Assembly (NCBI RefSeq): GCF_038246755.1
Contig: NZ_CP134706.1
Coordinates: 5,580,001 to 5,644,000, forward strand
Reading direction: 5' to 3'
DNA from: Micromonospora sp. FIMYZ51
GTDB taxonomy: Bacteria > Actinomycetota > Actinomycetes > Mycobacteriales > Micromonosporaceae
Length of the DNA stretch: 64,000 nt
In this document: one piece after another, positions 1 to 9,159 of the stretch
Layout of the letters: each line of letters begins with the position of its first letter
How positions within the stretch are numbered: the stretch's first letter is position 1
Position numbers and translations under genes: made by a program
The notes under the pieces: generated by a model
Seen by the model: the letters and a program-made list of their open reading frames with translations, nothing else
The model's database searches: none
What the model was told of the DNA's origin: nothing

Positions 1-149
1 CCCGGATCCCGGCCGCAGACGAGCACCATCCGGGCCCGTGCCGGCAGGTCGTACACCCGGTTCACGGTGCGCCACGCCTGCGAGTGCGCGGCGCCCATGA
101 ACGCGTAGCCGACCATGCCGACCCGCAGTTGGTTGTCGTTCGTGGACAA
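1..149 (-). CDS. Gfo/Idh/MocA-family oxidoreductase, N-terminal fragment
   Basis: Only the first 49 codons lie in the window; the gene runs off the left edge. The start is a TTG (149-147) preceded by a GGGGGGAG ribosome site seven bases upstream. The translation begins with a Rossmann strand and the motif GMVGYAFMGAAHSQAW, the NAD(P)-binding entry typical of sugar and inositol dehydrogenases of this family. It lies 21 bp downstream of the sugar-binding lipoprotein on the same strand, so it probably is the catabolic enzyme for the sugar imported by the ABC system. The substrate cannot be told from this fragment. Confidence 0.75.
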   Translation of the reverse strand, partial: MSTNDNQLRVGMVGYAFMGAAHSQAWRTVNRVYDLPARARMVLVCGRDP

Positions 150-170
150 GGTGGGTCTCCCCCCGTTGTG

Positions 171-1214
171 TCAGAACCCGAGCTTCAGGTAGTCGCTCGC
201 GTTCTCCTTCGTGATCGTTTCCGAGGCGAGGACGATCTCCTTGGGTACCTGGAGTTCCACCAGGTCGGACATGCCCCGGCCCTGGCCGATCAGCCGGGCC
301 AGCGAGATTGCCGAGGAGGCCATCGACGGGCTGTAGGTCACGGTGGCCTTGAGCACCGTGTTGTCGGCCTGGATGTCCTCCATCGCCTTCTTCGAGCCGG
401 CACCGCCGACCATGAAGAACTCGTTGCGGTTGGCCTGGCTGATCGCGGCCATCACCCCGATGCCCTGGTCGTCGTCGTGGTTCCAGATCGCGTCGATCTT
501 CGGCAGGGCCTGAAGCAGCTGGCTGGCCTCCTGCTGGCCGGAGTCCACGGTGAAGCGGGCCGCCCGCCGGTTGGCCACCTTCAGGCCGTGCTGGGCCAGC
601 GTGTCGTTGAAGCCCTTCGTGCGCTCCTGGGTCAGCTCCAGTTCGTCCATGCCGGCGATCTCGGCGATCACCGGGTTGCTCACGCCCTTGGCCTTGAGCT
701 GCTCGAAGATGAAGTTGGCCGCCGAGACGCCCATGCCGTAGTTGTCGCCCTTGATCTGCAACCGGTACGCCTTGGCGTCCGGGAAGGCCCGGTCCAGGTT
801 GACCACCGGGATGCCGGCCGCCATCGCCTCCAGGCCGAACGAGTTGAGTTCCTTGCCGTCGTGCGGCAGCAGCACGATCACGTCCGGCTTCTGCGAGATC
901 AGCGTGGACAGCGCCGCCCGCTGGGCCGCCGCGTCCGCACCGGCCTCGACCGTCTTGAACTCCACGTCGGAGTACGCGTCGGCCTGCGCCTTGGCGTTGT
1001 TGGTGATCGCCGCGATCCAGCCGTGGTCGGCGGCCGGCGCGGAGAAGCCGATCGTCACCTGCTTGCCGGGCTCGGCGTTGCCACCGCCGTCGGCCGCCTT
1101 GGTCTGTGCCTCGGTCGGTGTGCTGCTCTCGTTGCTGGTGCAGGCCGAGAGCAGTACGCCGGCGCCGACGGCCGCCCCGCCGAAGAGCAGCCGGCGACGA
1201 CTGTGCTGGGTCAT
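171..1214 (-). CDS. Sugar ABC transporter substrate-binding lipoprotein (RbsB/periplasmic-binding type 1)
   Basis: The 347-residue protein captures a sugar outside the membrane and delivers it to the permease encoded just upstream. The N-terminus has a twin-arginine-like stretch (RRRLLFGG) and a lipobox LLSAC with Cys25 as the lipidated residue. From about residue 50 the sequence follows the type-1 periplasmic-binding fold (VTIGFSAP, then DVIVLLPHDGKEL, then IPVVNLDRAF), as in ribose, xylose and inositol binders. The ATG is preceded by AGGAGG five bases upstream. It is the last ABC gene of the operon ATPase-permease-binding protein, 91 bp after the permease. The exact ligand is not identifiable by eye. 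Confidence 0.9.
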   Translation of the reverse strand: MTQHSRRRLLFGGAAVGAGVLLSACTSNESSTPTEAQTKAADGGGNAEPGKQVTIGFSAPAADHGWIAAITNNAKAQADAYSDVEFKTVEAGADAAAQRAALSTLISQKPDVIVLLPHDGKELNSFGLEAMAAGIPVVNLDRAFPDAKAYRLQIKGDNYGMGVSAANFIFEQLKAKGVSNPVIAEIAGMDELELTQERTKGFNDTLAQHGLKVANRRAARFTVDSGQQEASQLLQALPKIDAIWNHDDDQGIGVMAAISQANRNEFFMVGGAGSKKAMEDIQADNTVLKATVTYSPSMASSAISLARLIGQGRGMSDLVELQVPKEIVLASETITKENASDYLKLGF

Positions 1215-1305
1215 GACGACCTCCTGGGTTCAGGTGGTGAAGAGGGTTTTCGGGTGTGCGAAGCCCGGCCACCGTCGTGCCTCGGTGGCCTGGTGGGAAC
1301 GGTGT

Positions 1306-2427
1306 TCAGCTGGTGGTCAGCCGGTTGCGGCGGAAGAACTGGGAGAGGGTGCCGAACTGGACCTGCTGGATCAGGACGGCCGCGACGATGATGCCGCCCT
1401 TGACCATGTTCTGCGCCTCGGTGGAGAGGCCGTTGATGGCGAAGAGGTTGGTGATGGTGGCGAAAATGATCACCCCGAGCAGGGAGCCGATGATGGTGCC
1501 CCGCCCGCCGCTGAGCAGCGTGCCACCGATGATCACGGCGGCGATCGCGTCCAGCTCGTAGAGGTTTGCCATCGCCGCCTGGGCCGAGGTGGCCTGGGCG
1601 GTGAGCATGATGGCGGCGATGCCGCAGCACAGCCCGGAGAGCGCGTAGAGCAGCAGGGTGTGCCGCTTGACGTCGATGCCGGCCAGCCGGGCGGCCTCCG
1701 GGTTGCCGCCGACGGCGACCGTACGCCGGCCGAAGGTGGTGCGGTTGAGCAGCACCCAGCCGGCGATGACGACCGCGGCCAGGATGTAGACAAGCAGCGG
1801 GATGCCGAGCAGGTTGGTGCTGGCGATGCCGTTGATGGTGCTGTTCTGCGAGATCTGGGTCTGCTTGTCGGAGATCTCGGCGGCCAGCCCACGGGCGGCC
1901 ACCAGCATGGCCAGCGTGGCGATGAACGGCACCAGCCGCCCGTACGCGATGAGGGTCCCGTTGACCAGGCCGACCGCCACCCCGACCACGATCGCGGTGA
2001 AGATCATGCCGCCGGCACCGAAGCTCTGGGTGGCGACCGTGGTGCACCAGACACCGGCCAGCGCGACGATCGCGCCGACCGAGAGGTCGATGCCGCCGCC
2101 GATGATCACGAAGGTCATCCCGACGGTGACCACGCCGACCACCGAGGCGAGCTTGAGGATGCTGAGCATGTTGGCCCAGACCCAGTCCGGATTGGAGTAG
2201 AGGTCGGAACGGGTGGCGGCGCCGATGATGAAGAGCGCCAGCAGCACCCCGATCAGGGCGAGGTTTCGGCGTGCGCCCTCGCCGCCGTCCCCGTGCCACC
2301 AGGAGAGCCGGCCGGTGGGTGCGGGCTGGCCCGACGTCCCGTGCGCGCTGGCGGCCTCGGTCTCGGCCGGGTCCACCGGCGGCGACTGCGCCGGCAGTTG
2401 GGTCGTGGTGGGAGGACTATCGGTCAT
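1306..2427 (-). CDS. Sugar ABC transporter permease (RbsC-like)
   Basis: The 373-residue integral membrane protein forms the channel of the sugar importer. A hydrophilic, Pro/Thr-rich cytoplasmic N-terminus of about 50 residues is followed by many hydrophobic helices. The motif IGGGIDLSVGAIVALAGV (about residues 105-125) and the late segment AVIIGGTLLSGGRGTIIGS are signatures of the BPD_transp_2 family of ribose/xylose permeases. Its ATG overlaps the stop codon of the upstream ATPase by four bases, indicating translational coupling. Length is slightly above the usual 320-350 because of the N-terminal extension. Confidence 0.9.
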   Translation of the reverse strand: MTDSPPTTTQLPAQSPPVDPAETEAASAHGTSGQPAPTGRLSWWHGDGGEGARRNLALIGVLLALFIIGAATRSDLYSNPDWVWANMLSILKLASVVGVVTVGMTFVIIGGGIDLSVGAIVALAGVWCTTVATQSFGAGGMIFTAIVVGVAVGLVNGTLIAYGRLVPFIATLAMLVAARGLAAEISDKQTQISQNSTINGIASTNLLGIPLLVYILAAVVIAGWVLLNRTTFGRRTVAVGGNPEAARLAGIDVKRHTLLLYALSGLCCGIAAIMLTAQATSAQAAMANLYELDAIAAVIIGGTLLSGGRGTIIGSLLGVIIFATITNLFAINGLSTEAQNMVKGGIIVAAVLIQQVQFGTLSQFFRRNRLTTS

Positions 2428-4001
2428 GCCGGTGCGCCTTCCATCAGGGACCCCGCCATCACGAGGTCGAGGACGGTGTTTTCGTCGAGTTCGCCGGCCG
2501 GGGCCGTCCGGACGACCCGCCCTTCCCGCATCACCAGCACCCGGTCGGCCAGGCCGAGCACCTCGGGCACCTCGCTGGAGACCAGCAGCACCCCGACGCC
2601 CTCGGCGGCGAGCTGCCGGATCACCTGATAGAGCTCGGCCCGGGCGCCCACGTCCACGCCCCGGGTGGGCTCGTCGAGCAGCAGCAGCTTGGTGCCGCCG
2701 AGCAACCAGCGGCCGACCACCACCTTCTGCTGGTTGCCGCCGGAGAGGGTGCGCACCGCCCGCCGGACGTCGCGCGGTCGCATCTCCAGGCTGGCCGCGA
2801 TCCGGTCCGCCTCGGCCTGCTCCCGCCCGGCGTCGATGAACCCGAAGCGGGCGTAGCGGCCGAAGGTCGCCAGCGTCACGTTGCGGTAGATCGGCTCGCC
2901 GAGCAGCAGTGCCTGGCTCTTGCGCTCCTCGGGCGCCATGCCCAGGCCCGCCCGTACCGCCGCGCCGACGCTGCCCGACCGAAGCGTTTTGCCGGCCATC
3001 CGCACGGTGCCCGACTCGGCCCGGCGGGCGCCGTAGATGGTTTCCATCAGCTCGGACCGGCCGGAGCCGACCAGCCCGGCGATCCCGACGATCTCGCCGG
3101 CCCGGACGGTGAGCGACACGTCGGCGAACTCGCCGGCCCGGGTCAGCCCCTCGACCTGGAGCAGTTCCTCGCCGACGTCGCCGTCGGCCGGACGGTCCGG
3201 GAAGACGTACTCGATGGTGCGGCCGGTCATCCGGGAGACCAGCTCCCGGGTCGGGGTGTCGCGGGCCGGCAGGTTCGCGGCGGTGGTCCGGCCGTCCTTG
3301 AGGACTGTCACCCGGTCGCCGATCTCGCGGATCTCCTCCAACCGGTGGGAGATGTAGATGACCGCGATGCCCTGCGCGGTCAGCTCCCGGATGATCCGGA
3401 AGAGGTTCTCCACCTCGTCGTGAGCGAGCACCGCGCTCGGTTCGTCCATGATGATCAGCCGAGCCTCGTGGGAGAGCGCCCGGGCCATGCTGACCACCTG
3501 CTTGCCGGCCGCGGGCAGCGCCCGGACCATCCGGCCGGGTGGAATCTCGGCGTGCCCGAGCCGGCCGAGGATCTTCCGGGTGTGCCGGGCCATCTGCCCC
3601 CGGCGGATGAAACCGAAGCTGCGCGGCTCGTGGCCGAGGAAGGCGTTCTCCGCCACCGAGAGATCGGCGACCAGGTCGAGTTCCTGGTAGATGGTGGCGA
3701 TCCCGGCGCGCATCGCGGCCTGTGGGTTGGCGAAGTTGACCGGCTCACCGCGCCACTGCACCAGCCCCGAATCCGGCCGGTGCACCCCGGCGAGCACCTT
3801 GATCAGCGTGGACTTGCCGGCGCCGTTCTGCCCGAGCAGGCAGTGCACCTCGCCCGCGCGTACCTCCAGCTGCACGCCGTCCAGGGCGCGTACGCCGGGA
3901 AAGGTCTTCACCACGTCGGTCAGGCGCAGGACCACCTCGCCCGCGACGGTGTCGGCGGGTGCCTCGACCAGTGGAGCACCGGGGCCGGACTGCTCGCTCA
4001 T
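2424..4001 (-). CDS. Sugar ABC transporter ATP-binding protein, tandem ATPase (RbsA-like)
   Basis: The 525-residue protein has two ABC domains in one chain and energises the sugar importer. Domain 1 has a normal Walker A (GQNGAGKST) and Walker B (LIIMDEP), but its signature reads LPAAGKQ instead of LSGGQ. Domain 2 has the degenerate P-loop GLVGSGRSE usual for this family and a canonical LSGGNQQK signature followed by LLLLDEPTRGVDVGA. This asymmetry is normal in RbsA/XylG proteins, though the domain 1 signature is unusually poor. It is 22 bp downstream of the ROK regulator on the same strand and overlaps the permease by 4 bp. Confidence 0.92.
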   Translation of the reverse strand: MSEQSGPGAPLVEAPADTVAGEVVLRLTDVVKTFPGVRALDGVQLEVRAGEVHCLLGQNGAGKSTLIKVLAGVHRPDSGLVQWRGEPVNFANPQAAMRAGIATIYQELDLVADLSVAENAFLGHEPRSFGFIRRGQMARHTRKILGRLGHAEIPPGRMVRALPAAGKQVVSMARALSHEARLIIMDEPSAVLAHDEVENLFRIIRELTAQGIAVIYISHRLEEIREIGDRVTVLKDGRTTAANLPARDTPTRELVSRMTGRTIEYVFPDRPADGDVGEELLQVEGLTRAGEFADVSLTVRAGEIVGIAGLVGSGRSELMETIYGARRAESGTVRMAGKTLRSGSVGAAVRAGLGMAPEERKSQALLLGEPIYRNVTLATFGRYARFGFIDAGREQAEADRIAASLEMRPRDVRRAVRTLSGGNQQKVVVGRWLLGGTKLLLLDEPTRGVDVGARAELYQVIRQLAAEGVGVLLVSSEVPEVLGLADRVLVMREGRVVRTAPAGELDENTVLDLVMAGSLMEGAPA

Positions 4002-4023
4002 GACGATCCTCCACTCGACTCGT

Positions 4024-5202
4024 TCATGCCGCCTCGCCGAAGGCCAGGTCGCTGGCGAGCACGGCGGCGCCGGCCACGCCGGCCCGGGGCCCGAGCTCGG
4101 AGAGCACGACCGGTAGGTTGCCGGTGGCCAGCGGCAGCGAGCGGCGATAGACGACGCTGCGGATCTCGGCGAGCAGGATGTGCCCGAGTTGGGCGAGCCC
4201 GCCGCCGATCACGATCATTGACGGGTTGGTGAAGCTGACCAGCCCGGCCAGGACGCTGCCGACCCGGCGCCCGCCCTCGCGGATGAGCTGGATGCAGGTC
4301 ACGTCCCCCTCGCTGGCACCGGCGGCCACGTCGAGGGCGGTGACCGTGCCCTGCATGGCCAGCCGTTCGGCAAGCGCCGGAGAGGCACCGGTCCGGGCTG
4401 CGGCGGTCGCGTCCTTGGCCAACGCCGCACCGCTGAACAGCGCCTCCAGGCACCCGGCGTTGCCGCACGAGCAGATCGGCCCGTGCGGGTCGACCTGGAT
4501 GTGGCCGACGTCCCCGGCGCAACCGTCGGTGCCTCGGTAGACCTCGCCGCTGAGGTAGATGCCGCAGCCGATGCCGGTGCCGATCTTGACGAACAGGAAG
4601 TCGTCCACCGAGTGCGCCACCCCGCCGTGCCGCTCGCCGATGGCCATGATGTTCACGTCGTTGTCGACCACCGCCGGGCAGCCGTGCTCCCGGGTGAGCA
4701 GCTCCCGGACGGGAAAGCGGTCCCAGCCCGGCATGATCGGCGGGGAGACCGGTACGCCGTCGCGGAAGCTGACCGGTCCGGGCACCCCGATGCCGACCGC
4801 GTCGAGCCGCTCGTAGACCCCGTCGGTCCGGGCCTTGTGCAGCAACTCGTTCACCCGCTGGAGGATGGCCTTGGGGCCGGACCTGATGTCGGCCGCCTCC
4901 GCGTACGCGGCGATCGGCTCCAGCCGGCCGTTGACCACTTCGACGTCGATGGAGCTGGCCCCCAGGTCGACGGCGGCGAAGCGCAGCTGCGGTCGCAGCT
5001 CGACCAGGGTGGAGCGGCGTCCGCCCCGGGACGCCGCCTTGCCCGCCTCGGCCACGTAGCCGAGGGCGACCAGCCGATCCAGCTCGGCGAGCAACCGGGG
5101 GCGGGGCATCTGGAGCCGGTCGGCGAGCTCGGCGCGGGACAACGCGCCCTCGTCACGCAGCAGCCGCAGCAGCCGGACGTGCAGGGCATCGGCGGTGTGC
5201 AC
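4024..5202 (-). CDS. ROK-family transcriptional regulator
   Basis: The 392-residue protein has an N-terminal winged helix (about residues 10-55; SRAELADRLQMPRPRLLAEL is its helix-turn-helix) fused to a ROK sugar-kinase-like domain. The ROK part shows the phosphate-binding DLGASS, the GIGVPGPV and KIGTGIGCGIY glycine motifs, and the zinc-binding region HGPICSCGNAGCLE. The start is GTG with GGTGAG upstream. As the first gene of the sugar ABC operon, it most likely represses this operon and is released by the imported sugar or a derivative; that is inference from family and position. Confidence 0.9.
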   Translation of the reverse strand: MHTADALHVRLLRLLRDEGALSRAELADRLQMPRPRLLAELDRLVALGYVAEAGKAASRGGRRSTLVELRPQLRFAAVDLGASSIDVEVVNGRLEPIAAYAEAADIRSGPKAILQRVNELLHKARTDGVYERLDAVGIGVPGPVSFRDGVPVSPPIMPGWDRFPVRELLTREHGCPAVVDNDVNIMAIGERHGGVAHSVDDFLFVKIGTGIGCGIYLSGEVYRGTDGCAGDVGHIQVDPHGPICSCGNAGCLEALFSGAALAKDATAAARTGASPALAERLAMQGTVTALDVAAGASEGDVTCIQLIREGGRRVGSVLAGLVSFTNPSMIVIGGGLAQLGHILLAEIRSVVYRRSLPLATGNLPVVLSELGPRAGVAGAAVLASDLAFGEAA

Positions 5203-5226
5203 GGCTCACCTCACCGGACTCGTTTA

Positions 5227-5334
5227 CATCGACGCAATGTCGATGAGTGGTGTCCGACACAGTAGGAGCCGCCGATACGCGGTGTCCAGACCTTAGAGTG
5301 AATCAAACCCAACTTTTGTTGGATCTAGCAAAAG
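5227..5334. promoter_or_regulatory. Candidate ROK-operator region upstream of the sugar operon
   Basis: The space before the ROK gene contains two inverted repeats. CATCGAC/GTCGATG (5227-5245) is 25 bp from the start codon. CCAAC/GTTGG (5309-5322) overlaps a second pair, CTTTTG/CAAAAG (5313-5334). Such AT-rich palindromes stand out in this GC-rich sequence and are plausible binding sites for autoregulation by the ROK protein. Function is inferred only from symmetry and position. Confidence 0.4.
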
Positions 5335-5368
5335 CTACCGGTGAGACGTACGCAGCCGGATCCGCAGG

Positions 5369-6421
5369 TCAGCCCGGCTGCCCAGGGTCATCATCCGAAC
5401 GCAGTTTGCGATCATCACGCAGCTCGACGTAGGGCTCGTGGTCGACCGGCCGCAGGCCGCCCGCGAGGGCCCGACCACGCGCCAGTTCGGCGTCGAGTTC
5501 CGCACCGAGCAGGATCGCCACATTGCTCAACCAGAGCCAGACCAGAAAGATGATCACACCGGCGAGAGCGCCGTAGGTCTTGTTGTACGAGCCGAAGTTC
5601 GCCACGTAGAGCGCGAAGCCGCCGGAGACCAGCAACCAGAGCAGCACCGCAAGCACGCCGCCCGGGCTCACCCACCGGAAGCCGCCCTGCCGCGCGTTCG
5701 GCGACGCCCAGTAGAGGATCGCGAACATCAGGCTGACCAGGAGCAGCAGCACCGGCCACTTGGCGATGTCCCAGACCGTCACCGCCGTGCGGCCGACGCC
5801 GAGCGCCGAACCGACGTGCTCGGCGAGCCGGCCGGTGAAGACCACGATCACCGCACTGACCAGCAGCAACAGGCCGATGACGGCGGTCACCCCGACCCGG
5901 GTCGGCAGGGTCTTCCAGATCGGCCGCCCCTCCGGCACGTCGTAGATCACGTTGGCGGCGCGCATGAATGCGGCCACGTAGCCGGAGGCCGACCAGAACG
6001 CGGCAAGCAGACCGACGATCGCGGCGACCCCGGCCAGCCCGCCGTTCTGCTGGGCCTGGTCGAGGGCGGCATCGAGGATCTGGCGGATGTTCTGCTCCGG
6101 CACCGCCTGGTCGACCGTGTCCCGGACCCCCTGGGTGGCGCCGGAACCGAGCAGGCCGAGCAACGAGACCAGGACCAGCAGGCCGGGGAAGATGGAGAGG
6201 ACGCCGTAGTAGGTGAGCGCCGCGGCCCAGTCGGTCAGCCCGTCGTCGCCGAACTCCCGTACCGTCCGGCGCAGCGCGGCCAGCCACTCACGTCGGGACA
6301 GCCGCGTCGGGCGGCTGGGCACATCGTGGCCAGGATCCGGCCGCTCGCCCACCGCCGGTCCGTCGGCGGCGGGTCGCCGCTGGGGATCGCGCCCGTCCGG
6401 ACGGGAAGACTCGGCGACCAT
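5369..6421 (-). CDS. YihY/BrkB-family inner-membrane protein
   Basis: The 350-residue protein has a charged N-terminus of about 50 residues, then the family entry (GLTDWAAALTYYGVLSIFPGLLVL, given here as a span of about residues 60-83), several further hydrophobic segments, and a basic/acidic C-terminal tail. The WASPNAR and FLVWLWLSN motifs in the second half also fit the YihY/BrkB family. Members are predicted multi-pass membrane proteins of poorly defined role, formerly misannotated as ribonuclease BN. It stands alone, divergent from the TRAP locus. A later start is possible, but the full ORF is in the usual size range. Confidence 0.85.
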   Translation of the reverse strand: MVAESSRPDGRDPQRRPAADGPAVGERPDPGHDVPSRPTRLSRREWLAALRRTVREFGDDGLTDWAAALTYYGVLSIFPGLLVLVSLLGLLGSGATQGVRDTVDQAVPEQNIRQILDAALDQAQQNGGLAGVAAIVGLLAAFWSASGYVAAFMRAANVIYDVPEGRPIWKTLPTRVGVTAVIGLLLLVSAVIVVFTGRLAEHVGSALGVGRTAVTVWDIAKWPVLLLLVSLMFAILYWASPNARQGGFRWVSPGGVLAVLLWLLVSGGFALYVANFGSYNKTYGALAGVIIFLVWLWLSNVAILLGAELDAELARGRALAGGLRPVDHEPYVELRDDRKLRSDDDPGQPG

Positions 6422-6886
6422 CGCTCCTCCTCAAGCTCGCTGCCCTCGCCCTTCCACATGCCCGGACAGCGGCTGCGGATAACCCGCAGCACGCGAGCCG
6501 GGCTCGGATTCGGCGGGAAATGCGCCGTCCAACCTTCCCATCCAGACCGAGTCTCGCCGATTCGGGCCGGTCGGGAAATACGCGGACCCACCCCTTCCCG
6601 CCGGCCGCGCGAGCGACGTCCGGGCCATCAGGCGGGTGACCGGACCGCCACCGTGATGACACCCTGCGTAGCGACATGCACGGAGAGTAGTCATGACAAC
6701 AACTTTTTACCTGGCTGAAATTGACCGCCAGATAGCCACAAAAGCCGAAAAACGGATGGCATGGCCCGCGCCCGCCGCGATGGCCGCGCAGGGCCGATCG
6801 GCGCGTCCACGCCAATCGCGAAAGGGATTCCCAATCATTCACCCCGGCGAGTGACTGAAACAAAATGAAACTCACTCAGGGAAACG
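6422..6886. promoter_or_regulatory. Divergent intergenic region between BrkB-family gene and TRAP operon
   Basis: This 465-bp stretch has no convincing gene. The left half is GC-rich. The right half becomes AT-rich (about 6685-6760 and 6835-6890), as expected for a promoter. A small inverted repeat GAGTGA/TCACTC (6849-6854 and 6872-6877) lies immediately before the TRAP permease start codon and could be an operator or leader hairpin. No riboswitch consensus was recognised. Confidence 0.4.
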
Positions 6887-9142
6887 ATGATCGACAATGT
6901 TCCCAACGCGGAGTCAATTCGCGTATCGTCCCCCATCGTGTCGGCTATCCGATTCACCGAAGATTCCGGACCCGAGGCGAACCGCCCCCACGTCGGCGTG
7001 GCGGAGATCGACCGGGACACCGCGACGACGCCCCCGCGCCGCGACCGCCCGGCGGTCCGGGACGCCGGTGTCGACCGGCCGCCGGCACCGGTGGCCGATC
7101 CCCGCGAACTGGCCGCCCGGTTCGAGGAGGACAAGCCCGGTCGGACCCTCTCCGGCCCGGTCGCCGTCGTGCTGACCGCCGCGACACTGGCCATCGCCCT
7201 GCTCGCGCTCTGGCAGGTGTTCCGACCACTCGCCCAGGGCAGCAAGTACTACCTGATCTACTTCCTGGCCGGCGTACTTCCGCTTGTCTTCCTCGCCTAC
7301 CCGGCCGATTTGCGGCTACCCCGCCGACGTCGGCAGCGCACCGACGACAGGCAGGCGATCGCACCGGGCCCGACCGGACCGAGCCGGGTCGACTGGGCCC
7401 TGGCCGCCACCGCCCTGGCCGGCTGCCTCTACCCGGTGCTGCCGGTCGGCCTGTTCGGCGGGGGCGGCGGCTACGACGCCTTCCTCGACCGGCAGGGACT
7501 GCTCGTCGGCATGGACGTGGCGATGGGCACCGTCCTGCTGCTCCTGCTGCTGGAGGGTTGCCGCCGCACCACCGGCTGGATCCTGCCCGCGGTCTGCCTG
7601 GTCTTCCTCGGCTACGGCTACTACGGCGGCCTGCTGCCGCAGCACTTGCCGGTGGCCCACGCCGGGCTGGACTTCGGGCAGCTCGTGGACGCCTTCTACA
7701 ACTCCGACAGCGGGTTCTACGGCACCCCGCTGGACGTGGCCGCCACGTACATCGTGCTCTTCACCATCTACGGGGCGGTGCTCGACCTCTCCGGCGCGGG
7801 TCGGTTCTTCGTGGACCTCTCCGCCGCGGCGTTCCGGCGTTCCCGCACCGCCGCCGGTCGTACCGCGGTGGCCTCCGGTTTCCTGCTCGGCACCGTCTCC
7901 GGCTCGGGAGCGGCGACGACGGTCAGCATCGGGGCGGTCACCTGGCCGATCCTGCGCCGCGCCGGCTACCCGGCGGAACGGGCCGGTGGGATGCTCGCCG
8001 CGGCCGGCGTCGGCGCGATCCTCTCCCCGCCGACGCTCGGTGCGGCGGCCTTCATCATCGCCGAGTACCTCGGCGTGTCCTACCTGCGGGTGCTCGGCTG
8101 GGCGATGGTGCCGACCGTGCTCTACTACCTCGGCATCGTGCTCTCGGTGGAGATCGACGCGCGGCGCTCCGGGGTCCGGCCGGCGGCCCTCGCCGCCGGT
8201 TCCGCCTGGCGGCTACTGGCCCGCTCCGGATACCACTTCGCCTCGCTCTTCGCCATCGTCGGGCTGCTCGCGGTCGGCGTGTCGGCCACCCGCGCGGTGG
8301 TGCTGGCCACCCTGCTCGCCGTGGCGCTGTCCTTCCTGGACCGGCGGCACCGCCTCACCCCGGGCCGGCTGCTCACCGCGCTCTCCGGCGGCGTACGCGG
8401 CGTGCTCGCGGTCACCGTGGTCTGCGCGGCGGCCGGGATCATCACCGCCACCACCACGAAGACCGGCCTCGGCCCGCAGGCCGCCGCGCTGCTGGTCAAC
8501 GCCGCCGGCGCGGTCAGCTCCGAACCGGCCGTGGTGCTCGCGCTCACCGCCCTGCTCGCCGCCGTCGCGCTCACCCTGCTCGGCCTGGCCGTACCGGTCA
8601 CCGCCTCCTTCGTGATCGGCTGGGTGATCATCGGACCGGCCCTGCTCGGTCTCGGCGTCAGCGCACCGGCCGCGGCGATGTTCGTCTTCTACTTCGCGGT
8701 CCTGTCCGAGGTGTCGCCGCCGACCGCGCTGGCTGCGGTCGCCGCCGCCGCGGTGACCGGCGGCCGGGTGGTGCCGACCATGTGGCACACCCTGCGGTAC
8801 GCGCTGCCGGCGTACCTGATCCCGCTCGCCTTCGTGGTCACCCCGACCGGACTCGGCCTGCTCGGCATCGGCGGACCGCAGCGGATCGTGGTCGCCACCG
8901 CGGTCACCGCGCTCGGCGTGGCGGTGCTGGCCGTCGCTGCCGGCGGCTGGCTGCCCGGCGTCGGACCGGCGGGGGTGCCGGAACGCGTACTCGGCGCGGT
9001 CGCCGGACTGACGCTGCTCTGGCTGCAACCCGTGCCCGTCGCGATCGGCGCCGTGCTGGCCGGCGTGATGGCGGTGGGCGTGTTCGTACGACGCGGATCC
9101 GCCGGGCCCACCGGCGGGACGCGAGCCGGATCACCGGCATGA
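6887..9142 (+). CDS. TRAP transporter fused permease (DctQM-type, TAXI class)
   Basis: The 751-residue protein is the membrane part of a tripartite ATP-independent periplasmic transporter, which uses an ion gradient to import organic acids delivered by a TAXI receptor. A charged cytoplasmic N-terminus of about 85 residues is unusually long. It is followed by a small-subunit-like group of helices and a large DctM-like region. Family motifs include SGSGAATT (near 337), the duplicated SPPT elements (AILSPPTLGAAAF near 377 and LSEVSPPTALAA near 604) and GLVxTxTGLG-like glycine turns. Fusion of small and large subunits is characteristic of TAXI systems. The ATG has a weak AGGGAA site. The first receptor gene follows 17 bp downstream. 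Confidence 0.9.
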   Translation: MIDNVPNAESIRVSSPIVSAIRFTEDSGPEANRPHVGVAEIDRDTATTPPRRDRPAVRDAGVDRPPAPVADPRELAARFEEDKPGRTLSGPVAVVLTAATLAIALLALWQVFRPLAQGSKYYLIYFLAGVLPLVFLAYPADLRLPRRRRQRTDDRQAIAPGPTGPSRVDWALAATALAGCLYPVLPVGLFGGGGGYDAFLDRQGLLVGMDVAMGTVLLLLLLEGCRRTTGWILPAVCLVFLGYGYYGGLLPQHLPVAHAGLDFGQLVDAFYNSDSGFYGTPLDVAATYIVLFTIYGAVLDLSGAGRFFVDLSAAAFRRSRTAAGRTAVASGFLLGTVSGSGAATTVSIGAVTWPILRRAGYPAERAGGMLAAAGVGAILSPPTLGAAAFIIAEYLGVSYLRVLGWAMVPTVLYYLGIVLSVEIDARRSGVRPAALAAGSAWRLLARSGYHFASLFAIVGLLAVGVSATRAVVLATLLAVALSFLDRRHRLTPGRLLTALSGGVRGVLAVTVVCAAAGIITATTTKTGLGPQAAALLVNAAGAVSSEPAVVLALTALLAAVALTLLGLAVPVTASFVIGWVIIGPALLGLGVSAPAAAMFVFYFAVLSEVSPPTALAAVAAAAVTGGRVVPTMWHTLRYALPAYLIPLAFVVTPTGLGLLGIGGPQRIVVATAVTALGVAVLAVAAGGWLPGVGPAGVPERVLGAVAGLTLLWLQPVPVAIGAVLAGVMAVGVFVRRGSAGPTGGTRAGSPA

Positions 9143-9159
9143 CTCAGGAAGGAGCAATA

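Noticed and set aside
742..2628. Plus-strand ORF of 628 codons over the sugar ABC genes
   Set aside because: It covers clear minus-strand transporter genes; the translation is a low-complexity Arg/Asp/Gly/Ala shadow.
6865..9159. N-terminal 765 codons of the long frame that leads into TAXI receptor 1
   Set aside because: This part is the wrong frame of the TRAP permease; the receptor has its own GTG start and signal peptide at 9160.
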